From Timema cristinae (taxonomy: Eukaryota; Arthropoda; Insecta; Phasmatodea; Timematidae): a DNA stretch of 64,000 bases. The notes under the pieces are model-generated. The model was not told where the DNA came from, did not search any database, and saw nothing but the letters and a program-made list of their open reading frames with translations. Shown piece after piece: positions 49,043-58,965 of the stretch. The stretch's first letter is position 1. Each line of letters begins with the position of its first letter. The stretch covers positions 1-64,000 of the forward strand of contig JBCFYV010000255.1 of the NCBI GenBank assembly GCA_039000515.1, written 5' to 3'. The translations under genes and the position numbers were made by a program.

Positions 49043-49309
49043 TATTAGTATAAGATAATATTGAATATAATCATACCCGTGTTTAAAATAAGGGGTTTTA
49101 ACCGATACCAAATATATACTTAGGAAACTCTTTACATTGTACGTTCCATGCTTTTAACTTTTTTATTTTAGTTAATAAAGTAGCATATCACTTGTGTATT
49201 TTGTTTATATTAATTTGACAACAACATGTAAAAATAAATGCAACCTTTACAACTTAATTATTAATTTTAATTACTGATATATTTTGTGCGCTATGTCTTT
49301 ATTCTCACT

Positions 49310-49495
49310 ACAGCTATTCGCGTATTTACTCCTAAGGATAAGGAATGAGGAAGGTAAAATGTTTGGGAAATGTGCCCGTATTCGCGTTGAAGGAGAATTA
49401 TAAGCATATTAGGAAAAAACACTCTCAGTACACTCCATCGGAATTCGAACACTGATACCCCAGTTATTTGCAGTCCAGTCTAACGAAGAAGGGAA
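49310..49495 (-). mobile_element. tRNA-derived SINE-like unit
   Basis: On the minus strand the B-box-like tgttcgaattccgatgg lies downstream of an A-box-like gcaaataactgggg region. The body extends left to about 49,310. The unit is similar in kind to those at 48,868-49,042 and 49,855-49,990. Confidence 0.4.
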
Positions 49496-49854
49496 TCCTA
49501 AAGAATGGTAACTGCAGAAGCTGGTCACAAAATATTTAATAATTCCTTTACAAGTGCATTTCCAAGACTAGTGTCTCTTACGTTTAAACTGTAGAAGTAC
49601 TGGCATTGTATATTTGGGTCCAACACTCAATTGTTTGAAAAGTTTTGGTCAATAAAAGGGGGTGAGGGGTTAAGGGACTACCCTACCTGGACTATTGTAC
49701 TCTGAGAGACAGCAATTCTTAGCTTGTCTTTCTCAAGAGGAACATTTTGCAAGTGAGTTGTTTTAGAGAATTCTCACTTGGAAGCGCTGTTATCACTGGA
49801 CATTTTAAGTTCTACCTGACTCAAGGAGCGCAACAAATCTCCCGTAAGGCTGTG

Positions 49855-49990
49855 TATCTTATTTCTTTGTCTGTGGCCTTGGCCGAGTTCGTATCACGCT
49901 AGTACTAAGTAATTTCAACCTAACAGGGAATCGAACTAGTCAAGTTATTGAGCTGATTAATTTACGCACTCAGTGCTCAGTCATAGCACT
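49855..49990 (-). mobile_element. tRNA-derived SINE-like unit
   Basis: The minus-strand head gtgctatgactgagcactga leads to the B-box-like agttcgattccctgttagg, then a body ending ggccaaggccacagacaaag. A distorted copy in the opposite orientation is present at 58,820-58,965, which supports a dispersed family. Confidence 0.55.
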
Positions 49991-50118
49991 TTAGCAATAT
50001 TGACCACGACATGAAGCCGATGATAAGTAAAATATATTTAAAACCATTAGAGTTAATGAACTTTTGTGTTCCCTATGCCATAAAAATAAGTAAGTAAGTA
50101 AGTATTTGATACCCGACC

Positions 50119-50277
50119 GCCTCTGTTGTATAGTGGTCAGATTTACTGACTTCAGATCCTGAAGTCCCGGTTTCGATCCCCAGTGCCCCTAATTGTGTCT
50201 GTGAAGCAGTGGGTCTGAAACGGAACCAAAATCAACCTCGTGAGGACAAATGAGGAGATAATTGAATGAATAAGTAA
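50119..50277 (+). mobile_element. tRNA-derived SINE, plus strand
   Basis: The A-box-like tgtatagtggtcag and the B-box ggtttcgatcccca are placed as in a tRNA head (cgcctctgttgtatagtgg...cccggtttcgatcccc). A tRNA-unrelated body and an A-rich tail (gataattgaatgaataagtaa) follow. An (aagt)n microsatellite lies just upstream (50,083-50,104). A distorted inverted copy lies at 58,535-58,670. This is the best-formed SINE in the window. Confidence 0.65.
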
Positions 50278-50350
50278 CGCTTCAGTCTAGAAAACTGAGA
50301 TAGAATCTGGGAGGCTCGTTGTGCTAACCACATGGCACCCTCAGCTTGAA

Positions 50351-50620
50351 AATCTATTTTAGAGCTGAAAGCTCAACACGCCGCCAGGAGGGTAGGCAGG
50401 GCCTTAAACAAACCAGTAATTCTGCCAACCTGATGGCTGGAATCCACCAGTTTATATAACGTTAGCAACGCCATAAGGCCCATAAGGCCAACGCCTTAAG
50501 GCCCTGCCTACCCTCCCTGGCGGCGTGTTGAGCTTTCAGCTCTAAAATAGATGGCGTTGCTAACGTTTATATAAACCGGTGGATTCCAGCCATCAGGTTG
50601 GCAGAACTACTGGTTTGTTT
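50351..50620. repeat. Interlaced inverted repeats, order A-B-A'-B'
   Basis: Segment A (50,353-50,406; tattttagagctgaaagctc, ggagggtaggcagggcctta) is followed by segment B (50,405-50,472; aaacaaaccagtaattctgc, gttagcaacgcc). After a spacer (50,473-50,495) come the reverse complement of A (50,496-50,552) and then the reverse complement of B (50,553-50,620). This order is not a simple hairpin (A-B-B'-A'); the two inverted pairs cross each other. The string aaggccctgcctacc is shared with 21,511. Confidence 0.9.
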
Positions 50621-50879
50621 AAACAATTGGGAGACCGGCGACCACGACCGGTAATCAGTAAAGGCAGCAAGCAAACTTTTTTCCAAGAATTGAGAGAGAT
50701 AAGAAGTGTAGTCCCGGGACCGTAAAGTGTGTATGCGACCAAGTTTGACTAAACGTGGGGAGACATAACGTCAAGATACAATCACACTCTTGAGCAGAAA
50801 AATTAGCTTATTCATTCCATCAGCTAGACTTCCATTAACCTGTAGTACCACTTTTGAATTTAGAACCTTTCGATGGCAA

Positions 50880-51445
50880 AGTTTAGTACTAGTTTTGTAC
50901 CATTTGTACCCGTACCCGTTTTGAGTAATTAGCATATCAAAGTGGTGACTCTAGGTTAATGCAGTTGTACCACTTTTGAATTTTGAACTTTTTTTGATGC
51001 CAAAGTTTTGTATCCGTACCCATTTTGAGTAATTAGCATATCAAAGTGGTGACTCAAGGTTAATGCTGTTTTACTACTTTTTAATTTTTGAACTTTTTTG
51101 ATGCCAAAGTTTTGTACTAGTTTTGTAACGTTTTGTACCAGAAAGAAAAAGTATTGTACCCGTACCCGTTTTGAGTAATTAGCATATCAAAGTGAGTACT
51201 CCACGTACTCCAGGTAAATGCGGTTGTACCCCTTTTGATTTTGAACTTTTTTTGATGCCAAAGTTTTGTAAATAGTTTTGTACCGTTTTGTAACACAAAT
51301 AAGTTTTGTACCCGTACTCATTTTCAGTAATTAGCATATCAAAGTGGTGACTCTAGGTTAATTCTGTTGTACCACTTTTGAATTTTTTGATGCCAAAGTT
51401 TTGTACTAGTTTTGTACCGTTTTGTAACACAAATAAGGTTTGTAC
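50880..51445. repeat. Tandem array, unit about 105-155 bp, split by LTR element
   Basis: Four to five copies of tgagtaattagcatatcaaa, gtggtgactctaggttaatg, gttgtaccacttttgaattt and tgatgccaaagttttgtact, with the first phrase at 50,926, 51,030, 51,174 and 51,329. The array continues, distorted, after the LTR retrotransposon at 57,464. Confidence 0.92.
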
Positions 51446-51975
51446 TGTAATGATATGAAATTATACATATCAAGTTGTTATTATTCAAATCTATATTCAA
51501 AATTACTATATTTAATATCCGAGCGGGCGCAAGATTTATTTGGTAGAACTGTCGAGTTGTAAGGTGTGGTGAAATCCTTCTACGTCTCTATTTAAAAAGA
51601 CAACGCACTTTCCGTGGAAAGAGACGCACCTGGGTGACCTCACCCCTTTTTCTTCTAGGAAGCTTCGAGAAGGAAATGTCGCTTGATATACCCCTTAAAT
51701 GCGCACATCTCCTCACTGTTGGGATCCTTCCTTCTCGACAAAACACGTATAGCTAAATTCATTTAACGCAATAGTCGGGCTTTTATCAAAATATAAAATG
51801 CGTGGATATCTAGCTAAAAAAAACATTTTTCATTTAAAATTAAAATAAAAGACTATAAAAAAACACACCAAAAACTTTTAAATTTTTAAAATAAAAATAA
51901 TTAATTATTTAAAATAAAAATCACCCTTACGATTGGTGAAAAACATTTCTTATCAGCTAGCGTTTAATTATTACA
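51446..51975 (+). repeat. 5' long terminal repeat
   Basis: It begins TGTAA and ends TTACA, a terminal inverted pair normal for LTRs. Internal landmarks ggtagaactgtcgagttgta, ccccttaaatgcgcac, aaattcatttaacgcaatag and ttatcagctagcgtttaatt are matched in order in the 3' copy. The segment gatataccccttaaa could be a TATA-like element but was not tested. Confidence 0.85.
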
Positions 51976-51978
51976 ATA

Positions 51979-51999
51979 ATGTTCCCAACGTGGAGGGCC
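51979..51999 (+). other. Primer-binding-site-like sequence
   Basis: The text tgttcccaacgtggagggcc lies 4 bases after the LTR. It contains the ccaacgtgg core found in primer-binding sites of elements primed by a lysine tRNA, with mismatches at both sides. Confidence 0.5.
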
Positions 52000-52317
52000 T
52001 GATAAGCTGATTAAAAAAATATAATAACATAAATTCAGTTCACAACCCGAGAAAGTGAAAGTGAGTGCTCAAGAACAGTGAAAGTCCACAAACAGCTTAA
52101 GTACTTTTAAAACAAAAAACAACAACAACAAACCAGGGGACTTAAGAAGAAGAAATTCCAAAGCAGGCGACGTCGGAAAAGAAGTTCCAATCCAGGTGAC
52201 TTCAAAGGGAGAACTTCCAAATCAGTACTTCACAAAAGGTCAAGCTTCTAGACTACAGGTGAGGTACGCAGGGGGAATCTTTCCTAAGTCAATCAACAAC
52301 AACAAAATTCATTAAAT

Positions 52318-54140
52318 ATGGAAGAAAACAGACAGTAGTAGCAGTGAAGATAACCTTCCCCTGCACAATATTCCCAAACCCAATATAAAAGAACATTCTT
52401 GTTTAGAACTATCTATCCCGGAACAACGTGAACAACAAATTAAGAAGGTAGTTGAACCAATAGCTCAAAAGAAGAAGACTTAAGGGGGTGGAGATGTTTC
52501 AAAGGTAGAAGGTATAGTAGCTCAACAAACCACCCCACAAATGACCTCAATGAAGTATTAAGCAGTTAATGCAGCAAATGAAAGAGAGAAAGGGAAAAAA
52601 GTGAAAGTAAATCAGCAAATGAAAGAGAGTATGAAAAGTTGAGTCAGAAAAAGATAAAGGTTTGACAAAAATAGTCAGAGCTACAAAAAAAAAGTCAGGA
52701 GCTACAAAAACTAGCCAGGAGCTTACAAGAAATAAAAATAAAGGTTAATGAAAGCAATGAAAATAATCAGAAACTAAACATTAAGTTTGATGAAAAATTT
52801 AAGAATGTAAATGAAAAAATTCAACAGGTTAGAACAAGAATTACAGAGTAAATTTCAAAATACAATACACTTTGACACAAAATTACAGAAATACAAGAAC
52901 AGACTAAAAGTGACCAAATGCAGTAAGGGACGAACTACAACGCTTAGGGAAAAACTGAGTAAATCAGAAAAGCGACGAATAGCAATAAAAAACTCAAAGA
53001 TGCAAAGGAAAACTTGAAGTTTAGACAGGACTCTTTAAATTCTAAGGTAAAAACACTCAAAAAGTTGCGAAAAAATAAAAATGAAATTCTTAAAGGGGTA
53101 CAAATTTACAGAACGGGTTTTGCGACTGTGAAAAAGACAACAAATATATAGTGATAACCTTAAATCCAAAATGAACCTCTTTGATGGACACACTGTACCC
53201 AATGTACAAAAAGGGAAAAATAGTTGCCCAAACCAATTGGACAAATTTAAGGACAACTTGACAGAGACTGTGGACAAGACGTCACAAACAGTCAAACAAA
53301 TGCGACAAAAAGAACAGGCTAAGTCAAAATATGATGAGGTAGTAGAAAAAGGACCTAATTACCATTGGTGCCTTAGTTTTTACCCCATACAGGCATACGA
53401 ATCAATATGGAATCTGTACCCCCCTTTTCAGTGGAAATAATGATAGGGTGCATGCTTACAATTTTTGAAAAAGATGAAAAGACTTTTTGAAAATAGTAAA
53501 CTCCTGAAGCAAAAAAAATAGCATTTTTTAATTCAAAGTTAGTAGGTGACGCTGAAAGCGTGGCTGAATAATCATGAGCAATAATACACATATAAGCAAT
53601 AAAGATACCTTTCGTAAAAGATTTTGGTCCGTGTATAACAGGACAAATTATAAATGATATTTTTACAGGCCGGTATGATCCCCCATCGAGGGCCATGTTA
53701 CTATTACAAAAAGATACCATGCAAGGCAGGGAATTTGGACATCCCTATTGACGAGGAAAGATTATAAATCATTATTGCATCACTTCCCCACGTGAAAACA
53801 AGATGCACTTATAGCTGCTAGAGTAAAAACTACGTTGAAATGAGAGAAATATTAGAAATATTTTGATGAGCGCTCTAGAAGAAAGGTCCCAAAACCACAC
53901 ATCAAGATAGCTCATTTCAAAAAGGAGAAACCATTTAAAAGGGAGAGTAGACATAACCAGGGAAAGACCTATCCAGAGATCGAACCAGAGTCGAGAAATC
54001 GAACTTGGAAAAAATTTCAATAATCAGGGAAACAATTTTAATCCTAATTACACTAATCCAATCAAAAGGAAATTATTCTAATCCTAATTACAGGAAATTT
54101 TTCTAGACCACCAGGGGGTAGAATAAACTCAATCCAAAGA
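52318..54140 (+). pseudogene. LTR retrotransposon gag-like gene, frame-broken
   Basis: ATG at 52,318, about 340 bases after the LTR. The N-terminal part has a Ser/Asp-rich stretch and EQREQQIKKVVEPIAQKKK. A long coiled-coil region follows (LARSLQEIKIKVNESNENNQ; 52,690-53,010). A capsid-like part has PPFS (53,422) with GNNDRVHAYNF and FFNSKLVGDAESVAE (53,520-53,566) in other frames, a pattern common in gag of insect elements. The C-terminal part is Asn/Arg-rich (54,000-54,120) and could bind RNA. No clear CCHC zinc knuckle is readable. Multiple frame changes prevent translation as assembled. Confidence 0.65.
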
Positions 54141-54359
54141 AAAGAACACAAGGTAACTTAGTCAACAAAGAAATCAGCTGATGAACACAGATCTTGAAAA
54201 AATAGAACCACACCCACTAAAAACCCATGTCATTGTTCAAAGAAGAACCGGGACAAAACTTACAAAAAAAGGTCAGAAAAAGTCATTGAGTTGCCCGACA
54301 ATGACATCCACTCAAGTTAGAGAAAGGGCTGATACTTTAGAAAACTGTCAAAAAATATA

Positions 54360-56900
54360 TATATAGAAAAAAAGGATGGGGGGGGGGGGGGGTTAGCTAT
54401 GTTTAGACGCTAAGACGAGAAAATCAATATATATAAAAATGTTGTCCATTGATTCCACAATCGCCTGGGAATTTCATTGTTATTCAAAATAAAGAGAGTT
54501 CAAGTCATATAATTTTAATATGTAATAGGTGTTCAAATTGAACCCTAGGGCCCTTTTCCCGTACACAAAGAAAAAAAAATTTTACCTTGTAACTAAATGC
54601 ACTTAGGTTGTAGTTTATAAAATCTACGCAGGTTTTAGTTCTAGAAATGTGACGAAATTTCCTAAGAAAAAAGTATTTACAAACAAAAAAAAAAAAAGAG
54701 ATGGAGAGTAACCTTGTCCATCATATTCAAATTCCAAAAAAAGGATTTCTTGACAAAGAAAAGTTTAAAGTAAAAAACTATAATGGCCAGTAAGGCAGGG
54801 AAGCATTTTTCTACATGAAAGTAAAAAAAAAAAAACTTTTTTTTTTTTTCCCCATCTAAAAAAACCCTTTTCCCCTTTTTTTGACTATATTGAAAGAAAT
54901 AGTTTTTTTTTATTTTTAAAGTCTTTAAAAATTTTTTTTCCCCAAAAAATTTTTTTAAAAATTTTAAATTTTAATTTTTTAAAAAAATAAGGATAATAAA
55001 TAAAAAATTAAAAACAAGGTTTTTTTGAAATTAAAATTTTTTTTTATTCTGTATATTTTAAAAAAAAAAAAAAATGGTTAATATTTTTTTAAATTTTTTG
55101 GGCAAACCCAAATTTTTTGGGAAGGGGGAAATTTAAAAGGGGAAATTTTTTGGGGGGTTTTTTTAATTTTAAGGGGGTTTAAAAAAGGGAACATTTCCAA
55201 ATTTTTAAAATTTTTAAAAAGGGGGTTTAACTTTTAAAATTTTTCAAGCTGTGTTTTAAAAAAAAAAAAAATAATTTATTTAAAGGAAAATTTTTAAAAG
55301 AAAAAAAAATTTTGGGAATTTTAAGGGTTTTTAAAAAAAAATATTAAATTAAAAAATTTTAAAAATTTTCCCTTTTTAAAATAATTTTTAAATTCCCAAA
55401 AAATCGACTCATCTTTTAAATCGGGGAAATTTTTAAAAAAGAATTTAAAAAAGCATTAACAAACAAGGGTCAAGGAAGAAAAACCTTAAAAAAAAAAAAA
55501 TAAAAAAAAATTTTAAAATTTGGGGGGAAAATTTTTTTAAAAAACCAAAAAAAAAGAACAGAAAATTTGAATCTTTGATACAAATTTTAAAAAAAAAAAT
55601 TTTTTTACCGTCTAAATTTTTTTCCCCCATAAAAATTTAAAAAAAATTTTTTCGACACCCATAATTATCCCTTTTAAGGAAAGTACCATCAAAAAAAAGA
55701 TTTTAAAAAAAAAAGGGGGAAAATTTTTAAAATTTTTTTTTTATTTGGTTGTTTTTGCCCCAAAAAAAAAAATTTTAAAAATTTTTGGTTTAAAAATTTT
55801 TGTCCCTTTTTTTGGGAAAATACACCATTTAAAAAGGGGAAAAAAATCGTCCCTTTACCTAATTGCCCCCCAAAAAAAGGGGGGCTCCCCGTTTTATCCC
55901 AAAAAAATTTAAAAGGGGAAAAAAAGTCGTTCAAAATAAAAATAGAAAAATAAGGGAAGGGGAAATTTCCCCATAAAAACTATTTAAGAAAGTCTTAAAA
56001 ACATTGAAGGGGAAAGGGGAAAAAAAAAATCGACGGGAAATTCCTTTTTTTTAACCTAAACCGGGGAAGGGAATTTTAAAAAAGGGTTTGGGGGGGGAAT
56101 TTTTTTTGTGTGTTTTCCCCCAAAAAAAATTTAAAAAAATAAAAATTTAAAAAAAAACCCCCAAAAAAAAAATTTTAACGGTTTAAAAAAAGGAGAATGT
56201 CAAAAAAATTTTTCCCTTGGGGCCCTTTTTAAAAAAAAAAAAACTGGACCCCAAAACCCCATTTTTAAATTAAAATTTTTTTTAAAAAAAAATTTTTAAT
56301 TTTTTTAAAATCCCAAATTTTTTTTTTATTTTAAAAAATTTTAAAAAACCAAAAGGGGGGGGAAAAAACGGGGTTAAGGAGGGGGGTTTAATGAAAAAAT
56401 TTTTATAATAATTTTTTAAAAAAATTGTGTAATAAAAACAAAAAAAAAGGGTTTTAATTTTAAAATTTTAAAAAACATAATTAAATTTTTAAAATTTCAA
56501 AAAAATTGTATTAAAAATTTAAAAAAAAAGTAAATTTTTGGGGGTTTTTTAATTTTTGAAAAAAAAAAATTTTTTCCCCCCCAAAAAGCTAAAAAAAAAA
56601 AAAAAAAGAAAAAAAAATTTTTTTTTTGGGGGCAAGTTAAAAAAAAAAAAACTTTTTTTTTTTGGGGTTTTAAATTTTAAAAAAAGGGAAATTTTTTGAG
56701 AGAAAAAAAAGGGTTTTTTGGGGAAAAAACCCCCAAAAAAAACAAAATTTTACTTAAAAATAATTTTTTTTCTGTAAATTTAAAATTTTAAAAAGGGGGT
56801 TTTTAAAAAAATTTTTTTTTTTTAATTTCTTTTGATTTTTAAAAAACGTTCAAACCTTTTCCCCGCAAAATTTTTGGGGGGGCTTTAATTAAAATAAAAA
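54360..56900. other. Unreadable internal (pol) interval of the LTR element
   Basis: A poly-G run (about 54,378-54,392) marks the transition. From 54,550 the sequence degenerates into A/T/G/C homopolymers. No protease, reverse transcriptase, RNase H or integrase motif can be seen. The pol gene is expected here, but it is either deleted or masked by sequence distortion. Confidence 0.55.
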
Positions 56901-57463
56901 CAAATCAATTTTTTTTTATTTAAACAAAATTTAAAAAATTTTAAAAAAAGGAAATTTAAAAGGGCCCGGGTAAATTTTGGTAGAAAGTCGAATTTTAAGG
57001 GTGGGGGGTTGGGGGGGGGGAAACCTTTTTCTCCCCATTTAAAAAACCAAAAAAACTTTCCCTGGAAAGGGGGAAAACACCCCGGATTTCCCTCAAAACC
57101 CCTTTTTTTTTCCCAGGGAAAAAATTTTTTTGAAGGAAAAAGTCCTTTATAAACCCTTAAATGCGCCCCCAAAAACCCCCACCCTTTTTTTCCAAAACCC
57201 TTCCCCACAAAAACCGTAAACAAAATTCATTTAACCAATATTTTGGGTTTTATCAAAATATAAAAAGCGTGGGGGTTACTAAAAGTAAAAAGTTTATTCA
57301 TTTTTAAAAAAAAAAAAAAAACTAAAAAAAAAAAACCAAAACCAAAATTTTTTAATTTTTTAAAAAAAATATAATTAATTAAAATTTAAAAAAAAATTTA
57401 CCCTTAAAATTTTGGGGTTTAAAAAAATTTCTTATCAGGCCCACGTTTTTAAAAATTTTTTCA
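56900..57463 (+). repeat. 3' long terminal repeat, homopolymer-distorted
   Basis: Collinear with the 5' LTR: ttttggtagaaagtcgaatt (56,974), acccttaaatgcgcc (57,152), aaattcatttaacc (57,223), ttttatcaaaatataaaa (57,248), and tttcttatcag (57,428). Between these anchors bases are replaced by copies of their neighbours. It ends at about 57,463 where the flanking tandem array resumes. Confidence 0.85.
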
Positions 57464-57630
57464 GTAACCCCCCCCCCATTTTTGGGAATTTTTCATATCA
57501 AAAAAGGGGGCGTGACCCAGGTTTTTAAAAACCGTTTTTTCCACTATTTAAATTTTTCCCAAAAAAAAATCTTTGGGGAAAGGGGAAAATAAAAAATAAA
57601 AAACACTTATTTTTTAAAAAGAAAAATTTA
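57464..57630. repeat. Continuation of the 50.9-51.4 kb array after the LTR element
   Basis: Distorted copy of the array unit: catttttgggaatttttcatatcaaa followed by gcgtgacccagg and ccactatttaaattttt. These match cattttgagtaattagcatatcaaa, gtggtgactctagg and ccacttttgaatttt in the clean array. Confidence 0.75.
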
Positions 57631-58534
57631 ATTTTAAGGTTAAAAAAAAAAAAACCCTTAAAATTTTTTTTGGTTTTGTCCCCAAAAATATAATAAATTT
57701 TAAACCCCCAAAAAAATTTAGTTTTACCCCACGATTTTTTCGACCATTTATTTGAATTTAAATTTTTAAAACAAGGGGTTAAAAAAAAAAAAAAACTAAA
57801 ATATAAAAAAGCTTTTAAAAAATTTTCCACTGTGCTTTGGGTTTTAAATTTTTTAAAAAAAAAAGGGTAAGGAGGGAAAAAAAAAAATTTTTAAAAAAAG
57901 GGGGGCATTTCGAAACTAAAACAATTTTTTACTAAAAAAAATTTTTTTTTTTTTTTTATTACTGATAAATTTTTCCCCTTTATACTACCTGTTTATGTTT
58001 AAAAGCAACAAAAAATCTAATTGGGGGGGTAAAAAAAAAGGGGAAAAAAATTTTTGGTTATCCCCCAAAAATTTTTTTTTTTGGGAAAATTTTAAAACCC
58101 CAAATTTTGGAAAAACTTAAACCCCCCAAAATGGGATTTGCACCCCCCAAAAACTTTTCCCCCATCAAAAAACCCAAAATTTTCCCCCATGACACCTTAG
58201 ACCACTCAGGGCCCCTGGAAAAATGGGTAACGGGAATTTAATACGGGGTTTAAAAGTTTTTCAAAACTATAGGAAATTTTCACAATTTTCCCCAAAATAA
58301 GTGTTTTTTTGGGGAATTTAAATTTTTTTCCTATTGGGAGAATAAAAATCTCCATGGTTTTCAAACCTGCCCCAAACAGGGGTAAAACCCAATTTGAGAA
58401 AGGCCTTTTCCGTAAAGTTGGCAAAGATAGGGCCAAAATTTTTTCAAGCCGAGGGTTCCCTTTTTGGGTTTGCACAAAAGAGCCCACCAAACTTCAAACT
58501 TTAGTTTTCCCAAATGAAGCGTTTCTTTTTTCAT
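57631..58534. other. Distorted sequence, no gene recognised
   Basis: Homopolymer-rich, with a somewhat clearer stretch at 58,200-58,530. Overlapping frames on both strands there (about 60-120 codons) have mixed composition but no recognisable motif, and lie between repeats. Confidence 0.4.
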
Positions 58535-58965
58535 TTTCCCAATTTTTCTCCACATTTTGGGGCCTCACCCGGGGGTTGATTTTTTGGGTTCCCCTTTTAG
58601 ACCCACCCAACCCTTTACAGACAGAATTGGGGCACTGGGAAACAACTTTTGGGGCTTTTATTTTCTGAACCATTTAAAACTGACCAATTTTACAACAAGG
58701 CGGTTTGGGTTAAAAACAAATTAAAAGTTTTAAAAATTTCTTTTACCCTTTTTTGGAATAGGGGGGCAACAAAAGTTCATTAATTTTAAATGGTATTAAA
58801 ATATTTTACTTTCAATTACGGCTTTCATGTCGGGTCAATAAAGCTAAAAATGCTATGACTGAGCACTGAGTTTTCGTAAATTAAAACAGCTCAAAAACTT
58901 TTACAGTTCGATTCCCTGTTAGGGGAAATTACTTAGTACTTAAGCGTGATAAAAACCGGGCCAAG
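58535..58965 (-). mobile_element. Inverted, distorted copy of the SINE pair at 49,855-50,277
   Basis: Reverse-complement landmarks occur in order: ggttgattttttgggttcc and acagacagaattggggcactggg (from the plus-strand SINE), then atgctatgactgagcactga and cagttcgattccctgttagg (from its minus-strand neighbour). This shows that the two SINEs are duplicated as a unit together with the DNA between them. Confidence 0.75.

Larger units (their letters stand above)
51446..57463 (+). mobile_element. LTR retrotransposon (probably Ty3/gypsy-like), damaged
   Basis: The 5' LTR (530 bp, starting tgtaatga and ending ttaca) is followed by a primer-binding-site-like sequence, a leader and a gag-like region. 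A distorted copy of the LTR ends at 57,463. The host array reads gtac before the left LTR and gtaa before the array resumes at the right, compatible with a 4-bp target duplication. The total of 6.0 kb is within range for the group, but the gag-to-3'LTR interval (about 2.7 kb) is short for a full pol, so an internal deletion or collapse is possible. Class assignment is by overall layout and is not secure, since no reverse transcriptase motif is readable. Confidence 0.82.

Noticed and set aside
53373..54020. Minus-strand frames of 82-115 codons
   Set aside because: They are antisense to the gag-like region of the LTR element, which has the plus-strand leader and coiled-coil context.
55445..57830. 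Frames in the distorted interval including a 112-codon minus frame (56,885-57,223)
   Set aside because: The latter runs antisense through the 3' LTR and the others through poly-A/T runs.
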